64,000 nucleotides of DNA from Candidatus Riflebacteria bacterium HGW-Riflebacteria-1 (GTDB lineage: Bacteria; Muiribacteriota; Ozemobacteria; Ozemobacterales; Ozemobacteraceae): contig PGYB01000008.1 in the NCBI GenBank assembly GCA_002839445.1, positions 1-64,000 of the forward strand, read 5' to 3'. How positions within the stretch are numbered: position 1 is the first letter of the stretch; every line of letters begins with the position of its first letter. The position numbers and the translations under genes are program-made. Below, in pieces: positions 17,001 through 26,631 of this stretch. Below the pieces are notes generated by a model that searched no databases, was not told the origin of the DNA, and was given only the letters and a program-made list of their open reading frames with translations.

Positions 17001-19930
17001 TCGTCGGTTCAGGCAAAACGCTTTCACCTACAGCGACATTCACACTTGGCGCGGCTCTGATACTTGCTATTGTCGCCGGAATACTGTTTGCGTCACACAT
17101 TCACAGCGATGCCGCCACCGCCCGGGACAAGGGACAGGCTGATATTTTAAATCAGAGAACAGTTGAACAGGTTCGTTCTGAGAATGCTCCGCTTATCGGG
17201 TTTGAAACAAACTGTCGCCAGCTGGTTGCAAATCTGGAACGAAAAATTGCCGACAACCCCGATTTCATAAAAACAGGGCTGACAGATTTTCTTAATTCGG
17301 CGACTGACAGGGGCGACAGCAAAAGCGAGAAAGCCACACGTCTGGCTGTTTTCCTGGTTGAACCTGAAATTACGGCGACTATGACCACTTATCGCAGCAG
17401 ATCTGTGTTTCTACATGGATGGCCCGACAAACATGCTGCGACCCTGTCTAAACAGGCAGCATTAAATCGCCTGCTGGTTGACAACGTTAGTCCTGATCGT
17501 TTTATCAACAGAAGCGAGCAAAAGTACTTTACTGAAATATTTGGCGACATGATGAACGGCTATATCCTGCACTACGAATTACTGTGCAAAGCTACAGAAA
17601 TTCTTACTGCTGAAGGCAAGGAATATTTTTACTGGGACTATATCGTTACTGGTGGTGATCCGAACCGCCCTGGCGCTTTTTCGCTATGCGAAAAGTCAAA
17701 GATTATCGGCTATTTTATGACCTCCATGCCGGCAGAAAAGCTTAAAAACTCGGCGTCGCATCTGGTCGAAAGCTATGAAACCTCCGGGCAAAAGCTTGCT
17801 CTGATAAGCCAGACCGGATCAATCACATGCTCAGCCGGGTTCCCGTCTGAACTGAAAGAGCGGCTCAGTTACAGCGATGCTTTGCCCTTCTATGATAAAG
17901 GCGTTCTTGGCAACGATGTCATTAAGATTGGTGCAGAGAGTTACCGTCTGATAGTTTGCACTATGCTTGCAAGCAGAAGTTCACTGCTCAGCGCTCCCTT
18001 GCTGATAGTCATTCTGCTGATTTCACTGGCAACGCTTGTTCTGTGGTGGAAAACATCGCAAGGCGATTCGTTTATTAATAGTTCGCTGGCGGCTAAATTG
18101 TGGCTGGCGCTCCTTCTCGCGTCTATTGTCCCGCTCATAACGGTGTATTTCGTTTTCAACCTGTTTTCTGACGAAGATTACAGTGTCAAGGTTTCCAATG
18201 AAAAGTCTGAACTGCATCGTTTCATCGACCTTTTTGAGCTACGCGAATCATTTGTCGATCCAATGGCCTGGAAAATGTTACAAAACTGGACAATGCAGGA
18301 ACAGACACGCAAGGCTGCAGATATGCTGAACCGTGAAAGCAGAGAAACCGGCAGAGTATCCAGCCATACCATTGATATTCTGCGCAGGGTTGTAGATTCA
18401 TGGTTTGTAGAACATAACAAGCTGAACAAAGATATTATTAGTTTTCAGCCTCGCGACCTGGTAATCGCCGGAGATGGTTGGTCATTTGTCAGTTCAGGCA
18501 ATGCCAACGATGAGCCCAGCAAATTTGGCATGATGCTGCAGGGAGTTGCCAGAAACAATGCCGGCAAGCGTATCAGCAAGACGTTCAAAGCAGGTCTCGA
18601 CAGCAAGGCAGTTCAGAACGAAATGATTGTCGAGACTGGACTGCAAACTGTCAGATCGCTCTTTGGCGACGATGTCTTTGTAAGAATGGCTCATAGCACC
18701 GAAATTCCAGTGTTAATGAGCGCTATCAGTGGCACTATCGGCATGATAACGCATATGGCGCCAAACATTAACCATCCTGAATACCTGATTATATGGATGA
18801 TGTCATTCAATTACGAGAGTTACCTGGCCAAACTTGCCTCCCGACAGAACAGTAAATACAAAATTTATGCTGCTATTACGCACCGGCACGGCAGCCTGCT
18901 TAATCCATATATTGCAGATTATCGACATGAGCTTGGCCTTACCGGCGCATGGATTACCTCGGCAAATCTGCCGGTATCAAAGCGTCTGCAAAGAGGCGGC
19001 GAGTGGTATCTGGTAGAAGGCAGACCCGGAGTTTCCCAGTTGTCTTCATTTTTGATTGCTACCGCACCTGAAGCGCCTATTTACGCAAAAATAGCCCAGA
19101 ACCGTCTTATATTCTGGGTCTCTCTGTTTCTGGCAATAATACTAATTCTACTTGTGGCCAAAAATGCTGCTGCCGACATACTGAACCCGGTAGAGAGCCT
19201 TATTACCGGCATAAAGTTTGCCTCTGCCGAAAATTATACGTACCGAATCAACATGAAGAGGGGCGATGAACTTGGCGAACTGTGCGCTTCTTTCGACTCC
19301 ATGATGCGCGGTCTCGAAGAAAAGAACCTCATGGGGCGCATGCTGTCGAAAAGCGCGCTTAGCTATACTGCTCAAAATAACACCGAAAGCAGCATCGGTG
19401 AATTCGTATTTCTCTACATCGGTATTCCATCATTTATGTCATGGGTTTCCGGAGTATCGGTAGAGCAGATGTTCAGCGACCTCAAAGAACAGATTGCCAT
19501 GATCTCTGGTTTTGTCATGAGCGAAGGTGGCGACATCGACAAAATAATCGGCGACAAGATGCTTGTTGTATTTGCAGTTGAAGGCAATTTGCCCGCAGCC
19601 GTCGCTTCGGCATGTCAAGCTGCCAGCAAAATCATCGCTGCCGAAAGCAAAGCAAGTCTGCCATTTCCGGTTGCCATTGGCATAAACTCCGGAAAGGTCA
19701 TAACCGGTCTGCTTGGCGTTGGCGAGAAACGTGATTTTACAGTTATTGGCGACGCAGTTAACGTAGCAGCAAGAATCGAGAATCTCGCGGAAGTTATGCG
19801 CTACCAGCGCTGCCTTCTTTCTGAAAATGTCTATGCCTCTCTGCAGGCAGGTTTATCAGCCCGTGAATACGGTGAAGTCGAATTAAAAGGCAAGGCCATG
19901 CCAATGAAAGTTTATCAGCTTTCTCTCTGA
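13982..19930 (+). CDS. Giant double class III adenylate cyclase, copy 1
   Basis: A 1982-residue membrane protein made of two similar halves. Each half runs: membrane helix, extracytoplasmic sensor-like region, two helices, second sensor-like region, helix, HAMP, class III cyclase domain. Approximate helices: 17-37, 330-352, 363-385, 692-712, 1017-1040, 1336-1356, 1369-1392 and 1706-1726. The cyclase domains span about 795-960 and 1806-1982. Domain 1 has both metal Asp residues (Asp803 in SDIRNFT, Asp847 in FIGDAVEAVF), but the transition-state Asn and Arg are replaced by Lys926 and Lys930. Domain 2 has lost the first metal Asp (Gly1814) but keeps adenine-specifying Lys1854 and Asp1918 plus Asn1927 and Arg1931. 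This predicts a single ATP site between the two domains, forming cAMP. The start overlaps the preceding gene. A paralogue of the same design follows 50 bases later. Confidence 0.9.
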   Translation: MNQYNHSSTGERQTAHLPVILWILPLLAINIGLWLFSEIDNYWLKHEQTVEARQEVEALAAASDFSYQYAKLAGEFVTAFKSGIEANLNDQLLTDYLQSRAAHVFRKPFPDYELFTFKLPGKGIEGDLLHAKTDSLPSRRVLTRTFEHLIDVNKGGDISDATAKVSERMLASMLGQETRSEVTARSQKGKATFVLYKSLPAWFLWDYFAAENGVTYGFYLFSRFSDEHDNAGKLLALRDLRDHGRGYGAFMPLFAGYGGTVYQQPLNRSKIFREWVAKTARSAEENLEKFLEKGIPEVTDLGNYLGFSYIGKSQSHLAVYLTRKIKTAEQPLWLFIFNLAGLSLISLMVLRGLLLNQWPEFNLRFRFIMTYLLAATLPISLLVISSYGYITQYRRATHFETLNSLQLSIKQFDTRKAQLEDEYRTAFNAIFKDEELIDILRKSGSKSDAARDRILHHFESGNQKLPLLCFAIIDENGNGTRYYGSQKKSEADPTIDTFSYPIVQMLRQKITARDPKVIFDKLKASGIQETSAEAYQSLAGRSLVYEVDSRRSFAIKRQIGAKTATQMHDLVWIDGRENCAIFVAWDDSALDASTFKNSLNQIALNNPDQHFVAFKAAPQGLKFLIEPDRHITGDFINKARELANLAYFRGSYAAKQHENLSLVAIPAKKYDRLIIAGGTQHFNLNRAVEHRVWIMLLILLLSLAVVLLASYYSARLILDPIETLKSALVSVAGGRLTTEIESHSEDELGTLCREFSTMVVGLRERKRLATLLSDQAMDAITNTVGGERMLASTSFSGVAMVSDIRNFTGLCEDYPPDMITELLNEHFAGMASIISSHGGRIYKFIGDAVEAVFPENADLPQSAATRAFHAASMMLIKAKQINQTRARRKLFSYRIGIGLAYGTMHSGSTGSLDTRLDYAIIGEPLKLAAKLEALSSQNQDFPLAIDEHLNLELAGHGIVFKEFASVEGKPAFSLYEVGGPQDSIAALNLKDTSSNAAQIESEVKKYVVGSGKTLSPTATFTLGAALILAIVAGILFASHIHSDAATARDKGQADILNQRTVEQVRSENAPLIGFETNCRQLVANLERKIADNPDFIKTGLTDFLNSATDRGDSKSEKATRLAVFLVEPEITATMTTYRSRSVFLHGWPDKHAATLSKQAALNRLLVDNVSPDRFINRSEQKYFTEIFGDMMNGYILHYELLCKATEILTAEGKEYFYWDYIVTGGDPNRPGAFSLCEKSKIIGYFMTSMPAEKLKNSASHLVESYETSGQKLALISQTGSITCSAGFPSELKERLSYSDALPFYDKGVLGNDVIKIGAESYRLIVCTMLASRSSLLSAPLLIVILLISLATLVLWWKTSQGDSFINSSLAAKLWLALLLASIVPLITVYFVFNLFSDEDYSVKVSNEKSELHRFIDLFELRESFVDPMAWKMLQNWTMQEQTRKAADMLNRESRETGRVSSHTIDILRRVVDSWFVEHNKLNKDIISFQPRDLVIAGDGWSFVSSGNANDEPSKFGMMLQGVARNNAGKRISKTFKAGLDSKAVQNEMIVETGLQTVRSLFGDDVFVRMAHSTEIPVLMSAISGTIGMITHMAPNINHPEYLIIWMMSFNYESYLAKLASRQNSKYKIYAAITHRHGSLLNPYIADYRHELGLTGAWITSANLPVSKRLQRGGEWYLVEGRPGVSQLSSFLIATAPEAPIYAKIAQNRLIFWVSLFLAIILILLVAKNAAADILNPVESLITGIKFASAENYTYRINMKRGDELGELCASFDSMMRGLEEKNLMGRMLSKSALSYTAQNNTESSIGEFVFLYIGIPSFMSWVSGVSVEQMFSDLKEQIAMISGFVMSEGGDIDKIIGDKMLVVFAVEGNLPAAVASACQAASKIIAAESKASLPFPVAIGINSGKVITGLLGVGEKRDFTVIGDAVNVAARIENLAEVMRYQRCLLSENVYASLQAGLSAREYGEVELKGKAMPMKVYQLSL

Positions 19931-19980
19931 CTCTGTGTTATTTTAGCTGGAACAGGCGATATGATTGAGAGCTGACACAT

Positions 19981-22900
19981 TTGACCGATAGAGTTAGAAA
20001 TCTGATTCTGGTGTTGTTTCTGCTGATTCCCTTAGTATCAGCAAACTTTGGCTACAATGAAATCGTTGCGATCATGGCACGCTGGAAAACTGTTGAGCAG
20101 GAACGCTTTGCCAATCAAAAACTCGGCGAAATAGCGATTCAAAATGACATATCTCAGCAGATATCAAGTTATTGCGCAGCTTTTAAAGATAAACTGACTG
20201 ATCTGCTGCTTCATTATACCGGCAAAAATCTCGATAACCTGCCCCTGTCAGATCTTGCTGCCAACAGTTTTCAGCCGCCTTTTCCCGATTACGATATCTG
20301 GATTTTTTCGCAACCTGCGACAAACAAGCCAGGAACGCTGGTTTTCACCACCGCCGGTTCGGCCAGTCGGCGTCCGCTGGAGATGATCTATGACCATCTG
20401 ATTGCCGAAACAAACTCAATTTCGCAAAAGGACCATGAATCAAGGCGCAACGAAAAGATGCTGCAAAAAATATTTGGCCGCAGCAGCATCGGCAAAGTAA
20501 TTGCCAATTATCAGCGCGGCATTGCCACACCGGTCATTTACCAGCAGACACCATCTTATCTGGTATGGGATTTCGCCAGTCGCGAGGACGGCAAAGCCTT
20601 TGGCTATTTTCTTGTGGTTAAACGTAATCAGAACCTTGAGAAATGCGGATTCACTCTTGCTGCCGAAAAAACCGGTTTTGGCAGAGATTACGCTGGCGGC
20701 TTCGTCTCGATTTTTTCAGAGAGCGACGATCACTACTTTCCAGAACGCATTAGAAAATCAGAGATATGGCAAAACTGGCGACGCAACCTTGGCAGTGTAA
20801 TTCAAAACCTCAAGGAATGGGAAAACAACGGTTTACCTTGGGGAATGCGGCTCGGCAAACATAAGCTTTACACGCGCATATTACGAAACGATGGTCATAT
20901 CGCCTTTATTCTTCTGCCCGATCTTTCGCTTGCGGACCTTCCAGGCTGGCTTAAAGCGCTGAACTATCTCATGGCTGCACTGATTGTTCTCCTGCTGCTT
21001 CGCGGCCTGCTGCTTAACACCTGGCCTTTTGCCAACATAGGCAGCAGATTTGTGGTAGCGTTTCTGCTGGCAACAACACTTCCGGTAGCGTTATTCGTAA
21101 CCTCAGCAACAGCCTACGTCTACGAGCGTTACAACGCCGACGAAAACCAGATCAAAGAAGAACTGACCAACTGCCTGTTAAATTTTGACGCGGGTAAAGA
21201 ATACCTCGAGAACAGCTATCTTAAAGCATTCTCGCAATTGATGAGCGACCAGGAAATCAAAACCCTGCTCGGCGACAATGGCCTTGCCGCATCGGGCGAG
21301 GTATTTGCCAGAATCAATGAGATAACATCAGCATCTGGAAGCTATCGGGTTCCGCTTTCGGGGATCGCCCTTTATGATATGACTGGCAGAGCTAAATTTC
21401 ACACGCAGGGCACCATCATTGCTGATGATTTTGTGTCAATAGCCAACTTTTACGGCCTGTCGTTCACCACCAACCTTCGCGCCTTTGCCGAGAAGTATGA
21501 ACCAGATATTCATCTGCCAGACCAGATAAAAAATGAAAAGTATCTGGCAGCGATGCAATCGTTCAGGCGCAGCAATGAAAGTCTTGAATATGAGATAGAA
21601 AGATTCCGAAACCGCGTAATCAAAACCATTGCCGGACGTGGCCATCTCGAATACATCTATGATTTTGTCAGTATAGAAGGCAAATACCGCTTCGCCCTGA
21701 TGCTGGCATGGCTGGACACTGATATCAACGAGATAGTGCTGGAACAGAACGCTTTAAAACTTGGTGTCAACAGCCCGCACATTCAAATTGCCGGATTTCG
21801 CCGCACAGCTGCCGGCATTGAATCAATTCTTGCCACCGACAGAAGCATTTCCCGACAGCAACAGCTGCAATATGCTCAAATAGCCAAATCAGCGTTCAGC
21901 ATAAAATCAGGAATGACGAGTTCACTGCTCGACGGCCGCTCGGTAGTCGCCTACGCCTCACGTAATTTTGAAAACACCATATTGATCGCAGCCACAGATC
22001 ACGACAAAAAAAACCTGGCCCATATACTGCGCCTGCTATCATTTGCAGGATTAGGGATTTTTGGTCTGACCATACTCATTTTCAGTGGCCTGACAACCTA
22101 TATGAGGGTGGTCAGACCTTTAAAGAAAGTTAAACAGTCATTAGACCAGATGGATGCAGGCTATTTTCCGCAAATAGCAGCAAGCGAACGCAAAGACGAA
22201 ATCGGTCTGCTTTACCAGGAATTTTCTGCAATGGTCAAGGGGCTAGAAGAGCGGCAAAGGCTGGCTTCGATGCTGTCAGGCCAGGCTCTATCTGCATTGT
22301 CGGCCAGTTCAGAAGGCACAATGTTGCGATCTGAAGTGTTTGAAGGAGTAGTGCTGATCTCTGACATACGCGACTTCACGACCATGTGCGAAAAATATGA
22401 ACCGAAGCAGGTAACGCGGCTGCTCAACATTCACTTTGCCGAGATGGCAGCAGTAATAACCGGTTATGGCGGCAAAATCTACAAATTCATTGGTGATGCC
22501 ATTGAAGCAGTTTTTGTCGATGAGCCGGGAAACAACCAACCACCGGCTCTCCGCGCCAGCCTGGCAGCCGCTGCCATGCTGCTGCGTCTGCAGCAGATCA
22601 ATAATCGCCGCCAGTCTGACGGCAGATTTTCGTATCGAATCGGAGTTGGTCTTGCAGCCGGACGCCTTATCGCTGGCGAAGTGGGCAGCAAAAGCAGTCG
22701 ACTCGACTACGCCATGTTTGGCGATGCTTTTAAAATGGCAGAAAAGCTCGAAGCCTTTACCAAGAAATTTCCTGAATATCCATTGATGGTAGAACAGGGC
22801 ATAACAGCACAAACCCCTGCCGATCTTTTCAACTGGAAAGAAGAGAGCCTTGAAGATAAAGCAGTTTACAGGCTGACAGGCTTTAGCGAGAAACTTGTCG

Positions 22901-25900
22901 AACAGATCAACACCAGGGAAGCATCTCTCTTTCATCCTGAAAAGGTAGCAGACAAAACACAGAGTGCAGGCAACAAGCAACAGAGCTGGTTCGATCAGAA
23001 CATTGCGTTGTGTCGAAAGCTTGTCTACGCTGTCGGCACAGTTTGCATCCTGTTTCCTGCGGTGGCGGGCATTTTGACGATATTTACGACAATCAGAGCG
23101 ACGGCTGACCGGGAAAATCGCGCAATGACCGAGCATTGTGAAAGCGTGCGAACAAAGTTGCAGGTTGCAGATCTCAGCCAGGTATTGCTCGAACAGTATC
23201 TCGATGATAGCATTGAAAACGCTGCAAAATTGCTCAGCTGGAACAAAAGTGGCACTGACAGAGAGAGCGTTCAGGCGCTGGCTGAAAGCCTCACGCAAAA
23301 ATTTGATGCTGACGGATTGCCACAAACAGTCTTTTCAGTTTTGCATAAGCCTGGCGGCAACCAGAATTTTAAGCCTGACAGTTCCTGGCAGCTGGTAAAA
23401 CACCGGGGCAAGCCAGAATATGAAGAGTCCTACGCAGAGCTTTTGCGCATGCTTACAGAAAGCGCCCTGATCAGAGGCTGGCCGCCTATGGATTCTTTAA
23501 AAGAAAAATTACCCATGCTTCTCGGTTCAAGCATGGTTCTGACCAATATTTTCTACGACATGCACGCACGCGTAATACCGGTAAAGATAAGTGGATCTGA
23601 TGAATACTTTTACTGGCAGCCAATTCTGATGAGAAATCATGAAAAACTGGCACAACTTGAAAAGATACCAAGGTTTGACCTGAGAGATCCACCTGCCGGA
23701 GACTTCATTGTCAACATTGGCGCGATCATGGTCTTGATCAGCCGTGAAACGATCAAAAACAGCCCTCTGGCAATATTAAAAAACCTTTTGAATCGAGAGA
23801 GCATAGACTATGCGGTGATTGCCGAAAATGGCAGCATGGTAGCGGCGACATCTCTCTTTGCCGGCCATAAGCTTTCCTTTGAAGGAACGCCGCCGTCAAT
23901 TGCAGACTGGCACATTGTGTCAAGCCATGCGAACCTCGGCAACAGCAAATACCGCGTTTACATCGGGCAAAAGAAACCAGCGTCACGAATCGGCTGGCCG
24001 GCAATTCTGAGCTGCCTGTTGATTTCGGCAACAACTCTGACTGTGCTGCGCGCCTGGAAAAGAGCAATTTACCTTGAGCGCGGCGTCACCACCAGATTTG
24101 CCTGGCAACTCTGGCTGGGTCTGTTTACTGCGGCCATTGTGCCTCTAACCTGTGTTTATTCGGTAAATGAATTGTTCGCTATCGGACAGAAAGAGATGCG
24201 GCCGGTGGAAGAGCGTTTGCGACTGTTCGAGCACAGTGAAAGACTTGAGCAGCGCCAGTTTCTGCAAGAACGCGTCAACTGGCACAGCCTGGCTCAGATC
24301 ACCAGGTCGGCCGAGCTGAAGTCAGCAATCGACAACGCCGGCAGCATGACAACCGATGAGCAAAAAACAGATTTCAACAGCAAAGTAACGCAGATTCTCA
24401 CAGACAGCGCAAAAAGGCAAGCCACCAGATACAATGATATGTTGATATTCAGTCATCAAGGCTGGCAACACTCATACACCCCCCCTGATGGTGGAGACGT
24501 TGATAAAAATGAATTCAAGAGATTCCTTGATTTTTTTGTCAAAAATCTGTTTATTGAGCTTGGCATGGGCAAAGAAAGCGGGCGCGAAGCGAATCAGTCA
24601 CTTGGCGCTGAAGTTAAAGCCGAAATCACCAGGGATTCAGGATTGGAAGTATTTCGCAACCTCTTTGGCAGCGACGCCTACTTTTCTCTGGTCCACGGCC
24701 TTAACCTGCCAATTACCATTTTTATGGCTTCAGGCCATGGTTATCTCAGCCTGATGGCAGCGCCTGACCTGGTAAAGCCCGAAACGATGGTGTTCTGGCT
24801 ATTTTTCGACAACCTGAATTCATCGATTCAGAAAATGTTTGTCAGATTAGAGAGTGTCTACCCGATCTTTACTGAGTCAACAACAAGGTATGGTGCACTT
24901 AAACTGCCAAACGAGGGAAGCTGCGAGCCACTCGCGGCATATTTTGCGCGCTGGGCAACTGCCGCCAAGATGCCGATCAGCGAACGAGCAGTCTACGCTG
25001 GCCAGCAATGCCTGGCAGAAGCCAGATTAAGCCGGCAAAACGAATCTATGATGCTGGTTGGATTCATACCTGAGCGCAGCTATCTTGATCAGATAGAAAG
25101 CGTGCGCCGCCAGTTTCTTTCAATGCTGCTGCTGTCGATACTGGCGATTATTCTGCTTACTCTGTTTGTCTCAAACGACATTATCGGCCCCATCATCGCC
25201 CTGACGCACGGCGTCAAAAAAATAGCCGCACGGCAGCTCGAATACCGCATTCAAGACAGCAGAAAAGACGAACTGGGCCAGATGCAGAACACTTTCAACA
25301 CCATCGCGCGCAGTCTGCAGGAAAAAGAGTTAATGGGCCAGATGGTCTCGTCAGCGGCCAAAAAGATCGCACGAGATGCCAAAAGCCTGCGCGAAGCCGA
25401 ATCAGGCCTGCATCTGAACGTCAGCGTGCTTTATCTGGCTGTGCCGCAATTCGCATTATTCATGCAGACTATGAACCATCAGGAGCTGATCGCAGAGGTT
25501 CGCTCACATATTGACACCATCTGCCGCATCATTATTGCCAACGGCGGTGAAGCTGACAAGATAATGGGCGAAAAAGTGCTTGCGTGGTTCTACAGCCCTG
25601 ATGGCAGGGAAGCGAGTGCCATGATGGCTGCCCGCGCCATGCATGCGCTTCGTGATGCCGAGAGGGCCGGCGAACTCAAGTTTCCGATTACTGCAGGCGT
25701 TCACAATGGCGAAATCATTGCAGGTCTGCTGGGTTTCGGATCACAGCGCGACTTTACTATCATTGGCGACCCGGTTAACACCGCGGCAAGAATCTGCAGT
25801 CGTGCGGCTGAGCTTCCCAGTGAGAGATTTCTCGGCAGTGAAGCATTTGTCGGCAGCCTTGCCGCCGGCAGTGCCAGATTTTATGACTTTGGCAAAGTCG

Positions 25901-25950
25901 AACTCAAAGGCAAGGCAGAAACAATAAGTCTCAAACAGATAATTTTCTGA
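19981..25950 (+). CDS. Giant double class III adenylate cyclase, copy 2
   Basis: A 1989-residue paralogue of the preceding cyclase with the same eight-helix, double sensor-HAMP-cyclase layout. Helices lie near 6-27, 327-345, 357-380, 680-705, 1013-1037, 1339-1357, 1373-1397 and 1711-1733. Cyclase domain 1 (about 788-955) has Asp795 and Asp839 for metals, while the Asn/Arg positions are Lys918 and Lys922. Domain 2 (about 1814-1989) has Ala1820 for the first metal Asp and Glu1864 for the second, but keeps Lys1860, Asp1924, Asn1933 and Arg1937. The asymmetry is the same as in copy 1. I use a TTG start at 19981, with a weak GAGAG site 9 bases upstream; no ATG exists before the first helix. The sensor regions differ from copy 1, suggesting a different stimulus. 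Confidence 0.9.
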   Translation: MTDRVRNLILVLFLLIPLVSANFGYNEIVAIMARWKTVEQERFANQKLGEIAIQNDISQQISSYCAAFKDKLTDLLLHYTGKNLDNLPLSDLAANSFQPPFPDYDIWIFSQPATNKPGTLVFTTAGSASRRPLEMIYDHLIAETNSISQKDHESRRNEKMLQKIFGRSSIGKVIANYQRGIATPVIYQQTPSYLVWDFASREDGKAFGYFLVVKRNQNLEKCGFTLAAEKTGFGRDYAGGFVSIFSESDDHYFPERIRKSEIWQNWRRNLGSVIQNLKEWENNGLPWGMRLGKHKLYTRILRNDGHIAFILLPDLSLADLPGWLKALNYLMAALIVLLLLRGLLLNTWPFANIGSRFVVAFLLATTLPVALFVTSATAYVYERYNADENQIKEELTNCLLNFDAGKEYLENSYLKAFSQLMSDQEIKTLLGDNGLAASGEVFARINEITSASGSYRVPLSGIALYDMTGRAKFHTQGTIIADDFVSIANFYGLSFTTNLRAFAEKYEPDIHLPDQIKNEKYLAAMQSFRRSNESLEYEIERFRNRVIKTIAGRGHLEYIYDFVSIEGKYRFALMLAWLDTDINEIVLEQNALKLGVNSPHIQIAGFRRTAAGIESILATDRSISRQQQLQYAQIAKSAFSIKSGMTSSLLDGRSVVAYASRNFENTILIAATDHDKKNLAHILRLLSFAGLGIFGLTILIFSGLTTYMRVVRPLKKVKQSLDQMDAGYFPQIAASERKDEIGLLYQEFSAMVKGLEERQRLASMLSGQALSALSASSEGTMLRSEVFEGVVLISDIRDFTTMCEKYEPKQVTRLLNIHFAEMAAVITGYGGKIYKFIGDAIEAVFVDEPGNNQPPALRASLAAAAMLLRLQQINNRRQSDGRFSYRIGVGLAAGRLIAGEVGSKSSRLDYAMFGDAFKMAEKLEAFTKKFPEYPLMVEQGITAQTPADLFNWKEESLEDKAVYRLTGFSEKLVEQINTREASLFHPEKVADKTQSAGNKQQSWFDQNIALCRKLVYAVGTVCILFPAVAGILTIFTTIRATADRENRAMTEHCESVRTKLQVADLSQVLLEQYLDDSIENAAKLLSWNKSGTDRESVQALAESLTQKFDADGLPQTVFSVLHKPGGNQNFKPDSSWQLVKHRGKPEYEESYAELLRMLTESALIRGWPPMDSLKEKLPMLLGSSMVLTNIFYDMHARVIPVKISGSDEYFYWQPILMRNHEKLAQLEKIPRFDLRDPPAGDFIVNIGAIMVLISRETIKNSPLAILKNLLNRESIDYAVIAENGSMVAATSLFAGHKLSFEGTPPSIADWHIVSSHANLGNSKYRVYIGQKKPASRIGWPAILSCLLISATTLTVLRAWKRAIYLERGVTTRFAWQLWLGLFTAAIVPLTCVYSVNELFAIGQKEMRPVEERLRLFEHSERLEQRQFLQERVNWHSLAQITRSAELKSAIDNAGSMTTDEQKTDFNSKVTQILTDSAKRQATRYNDMLIFSHQGWQHSYTPPDGGDVDKNEFKRFLDFFVKNLFIELGMGKESGREANQSLGAEVKAEITRDSGLEVFRNLFGSDAYFSLVHGLNLPITIFMASGHGYLSLMAAPDLVKPETMVFWLFFDNLNSSIQKMFVRLESVYPIFTESTTRYGALKLPNEGSCEPLAAYFARWATAAKMPISERAVYAGQQCLAEARLSRQNESMMLVGFIPERSYLDQIESVRRQFLSMLLLSILAIILLTLFVSNDIIGPIIALTHGVKKIAARQLEYRIQDSRKDELGQMQNTFNTIARSLQEKELMGQMVSSAAKKIARDAKSLREAESGLHLNVSVLYLAVPQFALFMQTMNHQELIAEVRSHIDTICRIIIANGGEADKIMGEKVLAWFYSPDGREASAMMAARAMHALRDAERAGELKFPITAGVHNGEIIAGLLGFGSQRDFTIIGDPVNTAARICSRAAELPSERFLGSEAFVGSLAAGSARFYDFGKVELKGKAETISLKQIIF

Positions 25951-25983
25951 AAAGCTCAGGGAACAGCAATCATCAGGTGAGAA

Positions 25984-26559
25984 TTACTTTTTACCGGCAG
26001 AATCTGGCGGCGCAATAATGTTTAAGTAAAGATCGAATTCGCCCTCTACTTTTGTTTCTTCGTCATTAAGTCGAAGCGAACCAAGATACACAATACTGCC
26101 AGCATTTGGCTGATTGCGACTGATCGACATATGTCCGACTGGAACCGGCAGGCGCAACTTATCCTGCCCGGCATCTTTTGGTTGCGCAAAATCAGATGTT
26201 CTAAAAAGGTCGAGAGCCAGCTTTGCGCCTTCAGAAGAAACGACCTTGAGAGTGTATGCAAACCCGTCGAGTGCTATGCGACCGTCTTCTTTGCCGGCAG
26301 TCGCTCCAGAGTCTTTATCAGGAGCATTGGCAGACTCTTTCCCGGCATCTTCTTTTTTTATATTCAGCATTACTGTCTTGAACTCTTTACCCTGGAAGGC
26401 AAATCCCTGTAAAGCCAGGTCGAGAGAGAGCGCTGAATTTGATTTTACTTGAGAATCTGCGGCACTACCACAGGATGCCGCGCCACACCCGGCTCCGGCA
26501 TATGCCGGCAAAACCATTGCAACAGTCATGATCAGAGCGAAAAAGGCCAGCTTTTTCAT
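25984..26559 (-). CDS. Secreted protein of unknown function
   Basis: 191 residues with a clear signal peptide (residues 1-21, cleavage probably after AYA). A short Cys-containing segment follows (Cys24, Cys29), then an Ala/Lys/Asp-rich linker near 70-95 and a beta-rich C-terminal domain. There is no lipobox of the usual form. No family is recognised. It is convergent with the second cyclase and divergent from the ankyrin gene, sharing a 70-base promoter region with a TAGAAT/ATTCTA dyad. GGGAG precedes the ATG. Confidence 0.7.
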   Translation of the reverse strand: MKKLAFFALIMTVAMVLPAYAGAGCGAASCGSAADSQVKSNSALSLDLALQGFAFQGKEFKTVMLNIKKEDAGKESANAPDKDSGATAGKEDGRIALDGFAYTLKVVSSEGAKLALDLFRTSDFAQPKDAGQDKLRLPVPVGHMSISRNQPNAGSIVYLGSLRLNDEETKVEGEFDLYLNIIAPPDSAGKK

Positions 26560-26579
26560 ATTATTTGTATCTCCCTGCT

Positions 26580-26601
26580 GTAGAATCTATTATAATTCTA
26601 C
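26580..26601. promoter_or_regulatory. divergent promoter dyad
   Basis: GTAGAAT and ATTCTAC form a perfect 7-bp inverted repeat around 8 bases, between the divergent secreted-protein and ankyrin genes. Each arm contains TAGAAT, the -10 hexamer used at other promoters in this window, and a TATAAT lies in the centre. The two genes may fire from overlapping promoters. No good -35 is visible on either side. Confidence 0.4.
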
Positions 26602-26631
26602 CAGACTTTTCAGCAGCGTGGAGGTAAAAGC

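Noticed and set aside
22309..23325. 338-codon open frame on the minus strand inside cyclase copy 2
   Set aside because: It is antisense to a well-supported cyclase domain, its product has no domain-like pattern and no ribosome binding site. It is a by-product of the codon use of the real gene.
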